A DNA stretch of 64,000 bases from Arthrobacter gandavensis (GCF_009192735.1 NZ_VTFU01000004.1:434001-498000), one strand, 5' to 3'; numbered from the stretch's first letter, positions 1 to 10,404 are shown. Numbers and translations: made by a program. The notes: generated by a model not told the origin, from the sequence alone.

Positions 1-126
1 GTCCGGATCCGCCGGAGGGTTCCGCCGCCGCACCGGTTTTGTCCCGCCGGTCCCGGACGCAGCCGCGCCCCCGGCGCTGTCCACCGTTGAACCGGCCTTG
101 GGGACTTTCGGGCGTCGGGTGGGCAT
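1..126 (-). CDS. Septum formation initiator (FtsB/DivIC family), N-terminal fragment
   Basis: A minus-strand reading frame starts at an ATG at 124-126 and runs open off the window edge (42 codons visible). A strong ribosome-binding site, AAGGAG, lies 4 nt before the ATG. The visible peptide begins MPTRRPKVPKAGS and continues as a disordered Gly/Ala/Pro/Arg stretch. Actinobacterial FtsB/DivIC proteins have such a cytoplasmic tail before their single membrane helix and coiled coil, and this gene usually follows eno, as here. The diagnostic helix is outside the window, so the name rests on position and N-terminal style. Confidence 0.7.
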   Translation of the reverse strand, partial: MPTRRPKVPKAGSTVDSAGGAAASGTGGTKPVRRRNPPADPD

Positions 127-169
127 GGAACTCCTTGGTATGGCTAAACGAAAACAGTGGTTAAACAGG

Positions 170-207
170 GCCGGCGGGCACCCCCGTTAACGAGGGTACC
201 CACCGGC
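170..207 (-). terminator. Hairpin terminator after eno
   Basis: Two 17-nt arms (170-186 and 191-207) flank a TTAA loop. Read as minus-strand RNA every position pairs, three of them as G-U wobbles. On the plus strand those same positions are A-C mismatches, so the structure suits the eno transcript. A short T-containing stretch (TGTTTAACC) follows. It lies between eno and the downstream cell-division gene. Confidence 0.7.
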
Positions 208-214
208 AGCATGC

Positions 215-1657
<1,443 letters not shown>

Positions 1658-2392
1658 CTAGGGGCGGCCGGTGAAACGGCGGACGGCGGCACGGAGCGCC
1701 GCTTCGGCGTCGAGTCCCTGGGCCTGCGCCCGGCGCACCACGTCAAAGAGGTGCTCCCCCAATTCGGCCTCGCTGGTCCATGGCTGCGGGTCCTGGCCGT
1801 CCGGCTCCCGCGGGGGCACGGGCACCCCGGCGCGCCGGGCCCGGTCCTGGACCTTGGCGGCCAGCAGGAGGGCCGGAAGCCCGGCGGGAATTCCGTCGAA
1901 CGGTGACGTCCGCTCCGGCTTTTCGTGTTTCTTGATGTTGTCCCACGCACGCTCGATCTCGGCCGGATCGTCGGTCGTATCCGCCCTAAGCGTGCCGTCG
2001 GGAGCAAAAACGTGGGGGTTGCGGCGGATCATTTTGGCTGTGAGCGACTCCACAACGTCACCGATGCCAAAATGGCCCGCTTCTTCCTGCAGACGGGCGT
2101 GCAGTAGGACCTGGAACAGCACGTCGCCCAGCTCCCCCGCCAGTTCCGGTGCGTGTTCGGCTCCGGTGTGGCCGGCTTCAACGGCCTCCACCACCTCGTA
2201 GGACTCTTCAATGAGGTACTCGAGCAAAGACTGGTGGGTCAGGGCAGCTGTCCAGGGACAGCGCTCCCGCAGGGCGGCGATGACCCCGGCCAGACGGACA
2301 AACCGCTGGCCGAGGTCATCGCCGCCCGCCCCGGAAACCGCATCAGCCCCGGGCCTGGTTGAAGCCTTCCGTAACGTAGGCGGCAAGCGCAT
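1658..2392 (-). CDS. mazG: MazG-family nucleoside triphosphate pyrophosphohydrolase
   Basis: An all-alpha NTP pyrophosphatase that hydrolyses (d)NTPs to monophosphates and limits aberrant nucleotides. The metal-binding helices are visible as EESYEVVEAVEAG and ELAGELGDVLFQVLLH. The conserved core starts near the CPW motif; before it the frame has few start codons. I chose the ATG at 2392 because GGAAGAG lies just upstream. It starts about 50 nt inside the 3' end of add. An ATG at 2425 has no good ribosome-binding site. The start is uncertain, the family is not. Roughly 240 residues is on the short side for MazG. Confidence 0.88.
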   Translation of the reverse strand: MRLPPTLRKASTRPGADAVSGAGGDDLGQRFVRLAGVIAALRERCPWTAALTHQSLLEYLIEESYEVVEAVEAGHTGAEHAPELAGELGDVLFQVLLHARLQEEAGHFGIGDVVESLTAKMIRRNPHVFAPDGTLRADTTDDPAEIERAWDNIKKHEKPERTSPFDGIPAGLPALLLAAKVQDRARRAGVPVPPREPDGQDPQPWTSEAELGEHLFDVVRRAQAQGLDAEAALRAAVRRFTGRP

Positions 2393-3500
2393 CGCGCTCT
2401 TCCAGCGGAAGGAACGCGGCGTCAACCGCGTTCATGGTGAATTCGAGGATGTCGTCGAGGTCATAGTCGAACGTCTCCGCCAGCAGTTCAAACTCACCGG
2501 TGAGAGTGACCCCGCTCATCAGGCGGTTATCGGTGTTCACCGTGACCTGGAACCCCGTCTGGTAGAGCAGGTCGATCGGGTGGGACTCAATGTCCTCGCC
2601 GAAGGACGCAACGGCTCCCGTCTGCAGGTTCGAGGACGGGCAGATCTCCAGCGGAATCCCACGGTCCCGAACCCAGCCGGCCACCTGCCCGATGCTCACC
2701 ATGCCCACCTCGGTGTCGCTTCCGCCGTCGGCGGCCTGGCTGTCCTCAGCCTCGAACTCCACGTCGATGTCCTCGGCAATGCGCACGCCGTGTCCCAGCC
2801 GCAGCGCCCGGCCATGCACCAGCGCGTCGCGGATGCTGTCGACGCCGGCGGCTTCGCCGGCATGCACCGTGACGGGGAACTGGTTCTCCGCCAGATAGGT
2901 GAAAACGTCGGCAAGCCGGGCGGGAGAAAAACCGTCCTCGGCACCGGCGATGTCGAATCCAACGGCACCGCTGGTGCGGTGCCGGACTGCGAGCTCGGCC
3001 ACTTCCATGCCCCGGTCCGCATGGCGCATGGCGGTAATGAGCTGCCCAACCTGGATCAGGCGGCCGCCGGCTTCCACCGCGTCCACGCCCTCATCAAGCC
3101 CGGCCTGGACCGCTTCAACGGCTTCGTCCAGGGTCAGTCCGCCCTGAAGGTGCTGCTCCGGAGCCCAGCGGATCTCGGCGTACACCACGCCGTCGTCCGC
3201 CAGGTCCTCCACGAATTCCCGGGCGACGCGGACGAGGTTTTCACGGGTCTGCATCACGGCAATGGTGTGGTCAAAGGTTTCCAGGTAGCGCGGCAGGGAC
3301 CCCGAGTCCGCGGACTCGCGGAACCACTCGCCGAGGGCCACCGGATCGGTGGACGGCAGCTCATGGCCGGCCGCCTCGGCGAGTTCGATGATGGTGGCCG
3401 GCCGCAGCCCGCCGTCCAGGTGGTCGTGCAGCGAAACCTTGGGCAGGTTGCGGATGTCGAGGTGCGGGTCGGTTGCAGGAAGCAGAATAGGCTCAGTCAC
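2343..3500 (-). CDS. add: Adenosine deaminase
   Basis: Zinc-dependent TIM-barrel deaminase converting (deoxy)adenosine to (deoxy)inosine. The zinc and catalytic motifs are visible in order: HDHLDGG near the N-terminus, VHAGEA, LGHGVRI and the late NTDN aspartate. About 385 residues from a GTG at 3500; an ATG nine codons upstream (3527) is also possible. It lies between dedA and mazG on the same strand. It complements the separate nucleoside uptake and pyrimidine salvage operon at 4.4-11.5 kb. Confidence 0.93.
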   Translation of the reverse strand: MTEPILLPATDPHLDIRNLPKVSLHDHLDGGLRPATIIELAEAAGHELPSTDPVALGEWFRESADSGSLPRYLETFDHTIAVMQTRENLVRVAREFVEDLADDGVVYAEIRWAPEQHLQGGLTLDEAVEAVQAGLDEGVDAVEAGGRLIQVGQLITAMRHADRGMEVAELAVRHRTSGAVGFDIAGAEDGFSPARLADVFTYLAENQFPVTVHAGEAAGVDSIRDALVHGRALRLGHGVRIAEDIDVEFEAEDSQAADGGSDTEVGMVSIGQVAGWVRDRGIPLEICPSSNLQTGAVASFGEDIESHPIDLLYQTGFQVTVNTDNRLMSGVTLTGEFELLAETFDYDLDDILEFTMNAVDAAFLPLEERDALAAYVTEGFNQARG

Positions 3501-3546
3501 CCTGCCACTGTACGTGAGCTGCGGCACTGCCCGCTGGCGCGTGGAC

Positions 3547-4254
3547 TCAGGGTGTCTCGGGAGCCTTGCCGGCGGAGGCTGCCTCTGCGGCGGCGTCCGG
3601 CTCTTCAGCGGGGCTGGTTGCAGCCGGCTTGGGGGTTTTCAGGGGCGTCGGGCCGCGCAGCTTGGTGATGATCCGGTCGAGGATCAGCCCCAGGACCATG
3701 GCGACCGCGATGGCCACGACAACGCCCAGCAGGTGGTTGTCCTTGAACCAGGCACCGGCCAGGGCTCCGATGGCGACGCTGTAGCCGGCCCAGACCAGGG
3801 CCGACATGGTGGTGAGGATGACAAAGATGCGGCGGGGAAAGGCAGTGGCACCGGCCGTGAGGTTCACGACGACCCGGCCGATGGGAATGAAGCGGGCAAT
3901 CAGGATCAGCGACACTGCCCGTTTGTCCAGTTCCTTGCGTGCCCAGACAAAGCCGCGCTGCATCCGCGGTCCGCGCATCCAGCGGTAGCGTTCGGTGCCG
4001 ATCTTCCGGCCCATCAGGTACGCCAAATTATCGCCCAGGAACGCTCCGCCGGCCGCTGCGGCGCCAACCAGCCACAGGTTGGGTCCGGCTCCCGTACCGA
4101 CCAGGGCTGACATGCCGACCACGAGCGATTCGCTGGGCACCGGCGGGAAAAACCCGTCAATGAGGCAAAACGCGAACAGGGCCGCATAAACCCACCAGGC
4201 GTCGGCGGAGGTAAGGATGAAGTTATTGATGCTGTCCACTGCGGCGCTCAGCAC
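3547..4254 (-). CDS. DedA family (VTT/SNARE-associated domain) membrane protein
   Basis: A 235-residue polytopic membrane protein of the DedA family, members of which act in lipid flipping and membrane homeostasis. The hallmark segments are FPPVPSESLVVG and ARFIPIGRVVVNLTAG, the second carrying the conserved arginine of the re-entrant loop region. Hydrophobic segments precede and follow these. The C-terminal ~30 residues are a Pro/Ala/Glu-rich tail (PKPAATSPAEEPDA), probably cytoplasmic and disordered. It is transcribed towards add with a 46-nt gap and may share its transcript. The lipid substrate cannot be inferred. Confidence 0.9.
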   Translation of the reverse strand: MLSAAVDSINNFILTSADAWWVYAALFAFCLIDGFFPPVPSESLVVGMSALVGTGAGPNLWLVGAAAAGGAFLGDNLAYLMGRKIGTERYRWMRGPRMQRGFVWARKELDKRAVSLILIARFIPIGRVVVNLTAGATAFPRRIFVILTTMSALVWAGYSVAIGALAGAWFKDNHLLGVVVAIAVAMVLGLILDRIITKLRGPTPLKTPKPAATSPAEEPDAAAEAASAGKAPETP

Positions 4255-4315
4255 GTCCAGTCGGCTCCCTAGGATTGGTCTCTGGTATCTACAACGATGC
4301 CACCAATGATTAGGT

Positions 4316-4379
4316 GCCCGCCAACCGCGCCGGCCCCGGGACTCCGCGGAACGGAGCCGGAACGGCGGGGTTGGCGGGC
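4316..4379 (-). terminator. Terminator of the nucleoside operon after deoA
   Basis: Complementary 16-nt arms at 4316-4331 and 4364-4379 (one mismatch) enclose a GC-rich inner segment that can also fold. It begins a few bases after the deoA stop, in the gap before dedA. It separates the salvage operon from dedA-add. Confidence 0.65.
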
Positions 4380-4384
4380 AGGAC

Positions 4385-5692
4385 TTATCCGATGCGGTCG
4401 ATGATCAGCTTCTGCGCCGGCCGGGACCCTTCAGGGGCAATAACGACGGCGTGTTCCAGGGCCTCGCGGGCGCGGTCAAACTTCTCCGGCGTATCCGTGA
4501 GCAGTGTCATCAGCGGCTGCCCGGCCCGGACCGGAGCTCCGGGCTTGGCGTGCAGCCGGACACCGGCTCCCGCCTGGACCTGGTCTTCCTTGCGGGCGCG
4601 GCCCGCTCCCAGCCGCCATGCGGCCACACCGACGGACAGCGCGTCCAGTTCCACGAGCACGCCGTCGGCGGGTGCGTAGATGGTTTCGGATTCCCGCGCC
4701 TGCGGCAGCGGAGCGTCCGGGTCTCCGCCCTGGGCCGAAATCATGCGGCGCCATACGTCCATGGCACGGCCGTCCCGGAGCGCAGCCGCCGGGTCGGCGT
4801 CATGGATTCCGGCCGCGGCCAGCATTTCTTCAGCCAGGCGCACCGTCAGCTCCACGACGTCGGCGGGGCCGCCGCCGGCGAGGACCTCAACGGATTCCTC
4901 CACCTCAATGGAGTTGCCGGCGGTGAGGCCCAGCGGCGTGGACATGTTGGTCAGCAGCGCGACGGTGTTGACGCCGGCGTCCTGGCCCAGGGCGACCATG
5001 GTTTCGGCCAGCTCGCGGGCGTTGGCTTCATCCTTCATAAAGGCGCCGGAGCCCACCTTCACGTCCAGCACCAGCGAACCGGTGCCTTCGGCGATCTTTT
5101 TGCTCATGATGGAGGAAGCAATCAGCGGAATGGCTTCCACCGTGCCGGTGACGTCGCGCAGCGCGTACAGCTTCTTATCCGCCGGAGCGAGACCGGTGCC
5201 GGCGGCGCAGATGACGGCACCGACGTCGGCCAGCTGGGCCATGATTTCCTCGTTGGACAGGTTGGCCCGCCACCCCGGAATCGCCTCCAGCTTGTCCAGG
5301 GTGCCGCCGGTGTGGCCGAGGCCGCGGCCGGAAAGCTGCGGAACGGCCACTCCGTACACGGCAACCAGGGGCGCCAGCGGCAGGGTGATCTTGTCCCCCA
5401 CGCCTCCGGTGGAGTGCTTGTCGGTGGTGGGTTTGCCCAGCGAGGAGAAGTCCATGCGGACTCCCGAGTTGATCATGGCAGTGGTCCAGCGGGAGATTTC
5501 CTGCCGGCTCATGCCGTTGAGCAGGATCGCCATGTTCAGCGCCGCCATTTGCTCATCGGCGATGGCACCGCGGGTGTAGGCGTCGATGGTCCAGTCGATC
5601 TGCTCCGGCGACAGGGTGCCGCGGTCCCGCTTGATGCCGATGATGTCGACGGCGTCGAACTGTTCACTGCTGGTTGTACGTCCACTGCTCAT
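4385..5692 (-). CDS. deoA: Thymidine (pyrimidine-nucleoside) phosphorylase
   Basis: Phosphorolyses thymidine or deoxyuridine to base plus deoxyribose-1-phosphate. It has the phosphate-binding KHSTGGVGDK motif and the family signature SGRGLGHTGGTLDKLE; the C-terminal domain begins near TIYAPADG. From the ATG at 5692 it is 435 residues, typical for the family. The frame extends 13 codons upstream, but that part overlaps cdd. It starts 4 nt after the cdd stop and is the last gene of the uptake operon. Specificity (thymidine versus broader pyrimidine nucleoside) cannot be settled by eye. Confidence 0.93.
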   Translation of the reverse strand: MSSGRTTSSEQFDAVDIIGIKRDRGTLSPEQIDWTIDAYTRGAIADEQMAALNMAILLNGMSRQEISRWTTAMINSGVRMDFSSLGKPTTDKHSTGGVGDKITLPLAPLVAVYGVAVPQLSGRGLGHTGGTLDKLEAIPGWRANLSNEEIMAQLADVGAVICAAGTGLAPADKKLYALRDVTGTVEAIPLIASSIMSKKIAEGTGSLVLDVKVGSGAFMKDEANARELAETMVALGQDAGVNTVALLTNMSTPLGLTAGNSIEVEESVEVLAGGGPADVVELTVRLAEEMLAAAGIHDADPAAALRDGRAMDVWRRMISAQGGDPDAPLPQARESETIYAPADGVLVELDALSVGVAAWRLGAGRARKEDQVQAGAGVRLHAKPGAPVRAGQPLMTLLTDTPEKFDRAREALEHAVVIAPEGSRPAQKLIIDRIG

Positions 5693-5696
5693 GTGG

Positions 5697-6104
5697 TTAC
5701 TGCCCTTCCAAGTGCTGCGGTCCAAAGGCATCCGGCAGGACCTGGTCCATCGTCCGGATGCCGCTTACGGTCATCAGCTGCATCCCGGGAGCCCGGAATT
5801 CGTACAACAGCTGGCGGCACCGGCCGCACGGCATCAGGATTTCCCCGGCGCCGTCCACGCAGACAAAGGCCGCCAGGAGGCCCCCGCCGGACATGTGCAG
5901 CGAGCTTACCAAAGCGCACTCGGCGCACAGCGTCAGCCCGTAGGAGGCGTTTTCCACGTTGCAGCCGGAAATGATCCGGCCGTCGTCGGTCAGGGCCGCC
6001 GCCCCCACCGGATACTTCGAGTAGGGGACGTAGGCGTGTGAGAGGGCGGCACGGGCATGCTCCAGGAGCAGGTCCCAGTTCACTGCGGAGGTTGGTGTGG
6101 TCAT
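5697..6104 (-). CDS. cdd: Cytidine deaminase
   Basis: Small tetrameric zinc deaminase converting (deoxy)cytidine to (deoxy)uridine, 135 residues as usual for the T-CDA type. The active-site motifs are NVENASYGLTLCAE (Cys ligand and catalytic Glu) and PCGRCRQ (two further Cys ligands). It lies 6 nt after the permease gene and 4 nt before deoA. Imported cytidine can therefore be turned to uridine and then phosphorolysed by products of one operon. Confidence 0.96.
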   Translation of the reverse strand: MTTPTSAVNWDLLLEHARAALSHAYVPYSKYPVGAAALTDDGRIISGCNVENASYGLTLCAECALVSSLHMSGGGLLAAFVCVDGAGEILMPCGRCRQLLYEFRAPGMQLMTVSGIRTMDQVLPDAFGPQHLEGQ

Positions 6105-6110
6105 GTGCGC

Positions 6111-7400
6111 TTATCCCTTGATGTACGGCACGCCGCTGGCGGCCGGTCCACGGGAGCGTCCCACCACGCCGGCCACGGCGAAGATGGTCACCACATACGG
6201 CAGCATGGACAGGAACTGGCTGGGCACCGGTGTTCCCAGCAGGCCCAGCACGTACTGCAGGTTGGTGGCGAAGCCGAACAGCAGAGCTGCCGCGGCGGCG
6301 CCCAACGGGTTCCAGCGGCCCAGGATGAGGGCTGCCAGGGCAATGTAGCCCTGCCCGCCGGTCATGTCCTGGCCGAAGCTGGAGACGGAGACCAGGGTGA
6401 AGAAGGATCCGCCGATGCCTGCCACCGCGCCGGCCAGCAGCACGTTGGTGAAGCGGGTGCGGTTGACGTTGACGCCCAGGGTGTCAGCTGCCTTCGGGTG
6501 TTCACCGACGGCACGGGTGCGCAGGCCCCAGCGGGTCCGGAACAGCCCGAAGTAGACGGCGGCCACGGCAAAGTACATCAGGTAGCCGATCAGGGACTGG
6601 TCAAAGAGGATCGGACCAATGATCGGGATGTCTGCCAGGAACGGGATCCTGATGTTGGGCAGCCGGGGTGCCGTGTTCAGTTGCTCGGCATTGCTGCTCA
6701 GGACCGTGGAGAACAGGAACCCGGTGAGTCCGGAGACCAAAACGTTCAGCACCACGCCGACAATCACCTGGTTGACGATGTACTTGATGCTGAACACCGC
6801 CAGGACCAGGGAAACGAGCACACCGGCGATGGCTGCCGCGAGCAGGCCAATGAAGGCGTTGCCCGAGAGGGAACCGGCCACCGCGGCGGCGAAGGCGCCG
6901 AAGAGCAGCTGGCCCTCAATGGCAATGTTGACCACGCCGGAGCGTTCGCAGAGCACACCGGAAAGGGAACCGAAGACCAGCGGGACGGCAAGCGTCACGC
7001 TGCCGGCCAACAGCCCGTACAGGGCAACATTCGGGTTGCCGGTGCTGCCGACGGACCAGGCAAGGAAGCCTGATACGAAAACGATGCCGAAAATGACCGG
7101 CAGCCACAGGGGCAGACGCCGGCCTGAGCGGACCAGGACAAAGGACCAGGCGGCAAGCAGGACAAGCGCGATAGCACCGGCCCAGCCGAAGGCCCGGGCA
7201 GAGAAGACCAGGTCCGGCAGGGTGATGGCCGCTTCCGGGTCGGTGAGGCGGAACGTGACCTCGGTGTCCGGCGAGAGGAACGCAAAGAAAACCAGTCCGA
7301 GCGTGGCCAGCACGCCCAGCAGAATCGGTGTTTTCCAGCTGCGCACAATTGCATCCGGGGCCGGGGACGGCGCGGGGGCTGTGGTGGTTGCGGTGCTCAT
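6111..7400 (-). CDS. Nucleoside ABC transporter permease (NupQ/YufQ-like)
   Basis: Integral membrane permease of the BPD_transp_2 type, 429 residues with about ten hydrophobic segments. It contains the cytoplasmic-loop coupling region GLRTRAVGEHPKAADTLGVNV that this family presents to the ATPase. An ~80-residue N-terminal part precedes the conserved core. Its start overlaps the stop of the upstream permease by 4 nt, so the two are translationally coupled. With the BMP lipoprotein and the fused double ATPase it forms a complete purine/pyrimidine nucleoside importer, by analogy with B. subtilis NupNOPQ. Confidence 0.9.
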   Translation of the reverse strand: MSTATTTAPAPSPAPDAIVRSWKTPILLGVLATLGLVFFAFLSPDTEVTFRLTDPEAAITLPDLVFSARAFGWAGAIALVLLAAWSFVLVRSGRRLPLWLPVIFGIVFVSGFLAWSVGSTGNPNVALYGLLAGSVTLAVPLVFGSLSGVLCERSGVVNIAIEGQLLFGAFAAAVAGSLSGNAFIGLLAAAIAGVLVSLVLAVFSIKYIVNQVIVGVVLNVLVSGLTGFLFSTVLSSNAEQLNTAPRLPNIRIPFLADIPIIGPILFDQSLIGYLMYFAVAAVYFGLFRTRWGLRTRAVGEHPKAADTLGVNVNRTRFTNVLLAGAVAGIGGSFFTLVSVSSFGQDMTGGQGYIALAALILGRWNPLGAAAAALLFGFATNLQYVLGLLGTPVPSQFLSMLPYVVTIFAVAGVVGRSRGPAASGVPYIKG

Positions 7401-8746
7401 GCTGCTCCTCCGGCGGCTTCGGCGCTCTTGCGGGTGGTGCGGAAGGCTCCGGGTGGCGGGATCCTGAACAGCGAACGCACCAGGGGCGGGGCGGCAATGA
7501 ACAGGACGATCAGGGACTGGACCACCAGGACGATGTCAATGCTGGTCCCGGTGTTGGTCTGCATGGCCACGCCTCCGGCGCGGAAGGCGCCGAACAGCAG
7601 GCCGGCTGCGAAGGTTCCCCACGGCGTCGAACGCCCCAGCAGCGCCACGGTGATGGCATCGAAGCCGAAGCTCGCGGCGACGTCGGCGGTCAGCACGCGT
7701 TCGGTGCCGGAGACCTGCGAGACGCCGGCCAGGCCGGAGAGCGCACCGGCGATCACCATGACCACCACGTAGCCCTTGGTGGTGCTGATGCCTGCGTTGC
7801 GGGCGGCGTCGGGGTTGGCGCCGACTGCGCGGAGCTCGAAGCCGACCGTGGAGCGGTTCAGCAGCCACCAGACAAATACGGTGGCAGCGATGGCCAGCAC
7901 AAAGCCCCAGTGCAGACGGAAGCTGTCACCCAGGAGTTTGGGGAACATGGCGCTTTCGTTCAGCTGGGGGCTGATGGGGTTATTGGATCCCTCGCGCTGG
8001 AACCCGGGGGTGGTGAGCAGGTACGCCACCAGCTGGATGGCCACGTAGTTGAGCATGATGGTGACAATGACTTCGTGCGCACCGGTCCGGGCCTTCAGCA
8101 GGCCGGCGATGCCGCCCCAGATGGCGCCGCCGAGCAGGCCGGCGATGATCACCAGCAGCAGGTGCAGTGCCATCGGCAGCTGCCAGGTGAACCCGACCCA
8201 CGCGGCCAGTGCGGCACCGATGATGATCTGGCCCTGGGCGCCGATGTTGAACAGGCCGGCGCGGAACGCCAGAGCGACGCCGAGGCCGGCGCAGATCAGC
8301 GGAGTGGCAGTGGTCAGTGTCTGGGTCAGGGGGTAGATCGCGCGGGTGAAGCTCTCCGCCTCAAAGTTCACGATCGAGCCCTGGAAGAGTGAATAGTAGG
8401 CGCCGGCTGCCGCGTCCCAGGCGGCGGCGAAGAAGTCGCCGGGCCGGTTGAAGAGGTAGCCGGCCGCAGCGGTGGTGTCCTCATCGGTCAGTGCGATCAG
8501 GATCCCGCCGACCACCAGTGCCATCAGGACAGCCAGTAGGGAGACCAGGCCGCTTCCGGTCACGATGCGTTCCAGCACCCCGGGTGAGGCGTCCGGGCTG
8601 GGCGCTACCGTGGTGCCGACGGCCGCGGCGGGCGGCGGCAGCTGCCCGCCGGCGGTTTCGGCGGCAGCTTCCAGGCGGAGCTCATCGGCTTCCGATGTCG
8701 CGCGGTCTGGTGTCTGCCCACCTGTGGTGGACTTTTCCGGGCTCAA
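7397..8746 (-). CDS. Nucleoside ABC transporter permease (NupP/YufP-like)
   Basis: Second membrane subunit of the nucleoside importer, 449 residues. A ~60-residue Ala/Thr/Pro-rich cytoplasmic N-terminus precedes the first hydrophobic helix. The coupling loop reads FELRAVGANPDAARNAGIS, parallel to that of the partner permease. Start and stop each overlap the neighbouring genes by 4 nt (ATPase upstream, permease downstream). A heterodimer with the other permease is expected for this family. Confidence 0.9.
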   Translation of the reverse strand: MSPEKSTTGGQTPDRATSEADELRLEAAAETAGGQLPPPAAAVGTTVAPSPDASPGVLERIVTGSGLVSLLAVLMALVVGGILIALTDEDTTAAAGYLFNRPGDFFAAAWDAAAGAYYSLFQGSIVNFEAESFTRAIYPLTQTLTTATPLICAGLGVALAFRAGLFNIGAQGQIIIGAALAAWVGFTWQLPMALHLLLVIIAGLLGGAIWGGIAGLLKARTGAHEVIVTIMLNYVAIQLVAYLLTTPGFQREGSNNPISPQLNESAMFPKLLGDSFRLHWGFVLAIAATVFVWWLLNRSTVGFELRAVGANPDAARNAGISTTKGYVVVMVIAGALSGLAGVSQVSGTERVLTADVAASFGFDAITVALLGRSTPWGTFAAGLLFGAFRAGGVAMQTNTGTSIDIVLVVQSLIVLFIAAPPLVRSLFRIPPPGAFRTTRKSAEAAGGAA

Positions 8747-10302
8747 AGGGCCCCTCCCTCGGTTTGGGTGTCTTCCGGCGCGGCTTCGTGGGCCAGTGCC
8801 TCTTCGGCGGTCATGCCGGCCATCATCAGGCCCAGCACGTTCCGCGGCGTTCCGCCGGGCACGATGCCCATCAGGCGGCCGCTGTACAGCACTGCAATGC
8901 GGTCACCGAGTTCCAGGACCTCGTCCAGTTCGGTGGATACGATCATGACCGGCGTTCCGGCGTCCCGTTCGGCAATAATCCGGCGGTGCAGGAACTCGAT
9001 GGATCCGACGTCGACGCCGCGGGTGGGCTGGCTGGCGATAAACAGGGCGAGCGGACGGGACAGCTCCCGCGCCATGACCACCTTCTGCTGGTTGCCGCCG
9101 GAGAGCGTGCCGGCCAGAGCCGCCGCTGACTGGGTGCGGACATCGAATTCGGCAATTTTCGTGTCGGCGTTCGCCGCCACAACGGCGGGCTGCATCGACA
9201 GGCCCCGGGCAAAAGGCGCCTCGTTGTACTGATTCAGAACCAGGTTTTCCGCAACCGAGAACGTTCCGACCAGCCCATCCACGGAGCGGTCTTCGGGAAC
9301 GAAGCCGACGCCTGCGTCAATGATGCTGCTGGTCTTCTTGCCCACCAGTTCGCGGCCGTCCAGCCTGATGGAACCCGTGACGTGTTCCTGCAGACCCATG
9401 ATGGCTTCGGTAAGCTCCGTCTGGCCGTTGCCCTGGACTCCGGCGACGGCCAGGATTTCACCCTTGGCTATCCCGAAGCTGAGCCCGTTGACCACGGGCT
9501 GCCCGCTGCCGGAGACCACGGTGAGGTCCTTCACTTGGAAGGTTTCCTCACCGGGAGCGGCGGGTTCCTTGCCCAGGCTCAGGCTGACGGAACGGCCGAC
9601 CATCATGGCGGCCAGTTCAGTGGTGCTGGCGGAGGGTTCCGCGGAGCCGACCACCTTGCCGCGCCGGATCACGGTGATCACGTCGGATACGGCTTTGACC
9701 TCGCGCAGCTTGTGCGAGATGAAAACCACGCCCTTGCCGTCATTGGTCAACTGGCGCATGATCGCCAGCAGTTCGTCGGTCTCACGAGGGGTGAGGACGG
9801 CCGTTGGCTCGTCGAGGATCAGCACCTCGGCATCCCTGATCAGCGCCTTGATGATCTCCACGCGCTGCTGGACGCCCACCGGAAGATCCTCGACCACGGC
9901 ATCGGGATCAACGTCGAACCCGTACTGGTCGGAGATTTTGCGGATACGTTCGCGGGTGGCCTGCAGGTCCAGCGCTCCGGCCAGGCGGGTGGACTCATTG
10001 CCGAGGGCAACGTTCTCCGCGACGGTGAACACCGGCACCAGCATGAAGTGCTGGTGCACCATTCCGATGCCGGCCGCCATGGCGTCTGAGGGTCCGTTGA
10101 AGACTACCGGCTTGTCGTCGAGGAGGATCTGCCCCTCGGTCGGTTCGTAGAGTCCGTAGAGAACGTTCATGAGCGTCGATTTTCCGGCGCCGTTTTCACC
10201 CAACAGGCTGTGTACCTGTCCGGGCTCGACCACGAGGTCGATGTGGTCGTTGGCCACCAGCGAACCGAATCGCTTGGTGATGCCCTTGAGTTCGAGTTTC
10301 AC
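8743..10302 (-). CDS. Nucleoside ABC transporter ATP-binding protein, two fused ABC domains
   Basis: Energising subunit of the importer, 519 residues with two nucleotide-binding domains, like NupO/YufO and the RbsA group. The first domain has Walker A LLGENGAGKST, a signature region near LPVGVQQRVE and Walker B LILDEPTAVLTP. The second has a degenerate Walker A (VQGNGQTEL), a canonical LSGGNQQK signature and a Walker B region reading LFIASQPTRGVD without the usual Asp-Glu. Such asymmetry is normal for this family. A 19-bp hairpin lies between it and the lipoprotein gene upstream. Confidence 0.94.
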   Translation of the reverse strand: MKLELKGITKRFGSLVANDHIDLVVEPGQVHSLLGENGAGKSTLMNVLYGLYEPTEGQILLDDKPVVFNGPSDAMAAGIGMVHQHFMLVPVFTVAENVALGNESTRLAGALDLQATRERIRKISDQYGFDVDPDAVVEDLPVGVQQRVEIIKALIRDAEVLILDEPTAVLTPRETDELLAIMRQLTNDGKGVVFISHKLREVKAVSDVITVIRRGKVVGSAEPSASTTELAAMMVGRSVSLSLGKEPAAPGEETFQVKDLTVVSGSGQPVVNGLSFGIAKGEILAVAGVQGNGQTELTEAIMGLQEHVTGSIRLDGRELVGKKTSSIIDAGVGFVPEDRSVDGLVGTFSVAENLVLNQYNEAPFARGLSMQPAVVAANADTKIAEFDVRTQSAAALAGTLSGGNQQKVVMARELSRPLALFIASQPTRGVDVGSIEFLHRRIIAERDAGTPVMIVSTELDEVLELGDRIAVLYSGRLMGIVPGGTPRNVLGLMMAGMTAEEALAHEAAPEDTQTEGGAL

Positions 10303-10363
10303 AAAACCCCAACCAATCTGTTCGAAAGTGCCGTGTGGGAGGAAAAGCCGCTACGCACAGACA

Positions 10364-10404
10364 AACCGCCATGTCCCGCAGCGAGGCTGCGGGACATGGC
10401 GGTT
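10364..10404 (-). terminator. Perfect 19-bp hairpin between the BMP lipoprotein and ATPase genes (attenuator)
   Basis: Arms 10364-10382 and 10386-10404 are perfectly complementary over 19 nt around a GAG triloop. It lies 22 nt after the lipoprotein stop and about 60 nt before the ATPase start. No strong U-tract follows (TTTGTCTG), so partial termination or RNA stabilisation is more likely than a full stop. This would give more binding protein than transporter. Confidence 0.75.

Noticed and set aside
2211-3668. 485-codon plus-strand frame over mazG and add
   Set aside because: Shadow of add, whose zinc motifs are intact on the minus strand.
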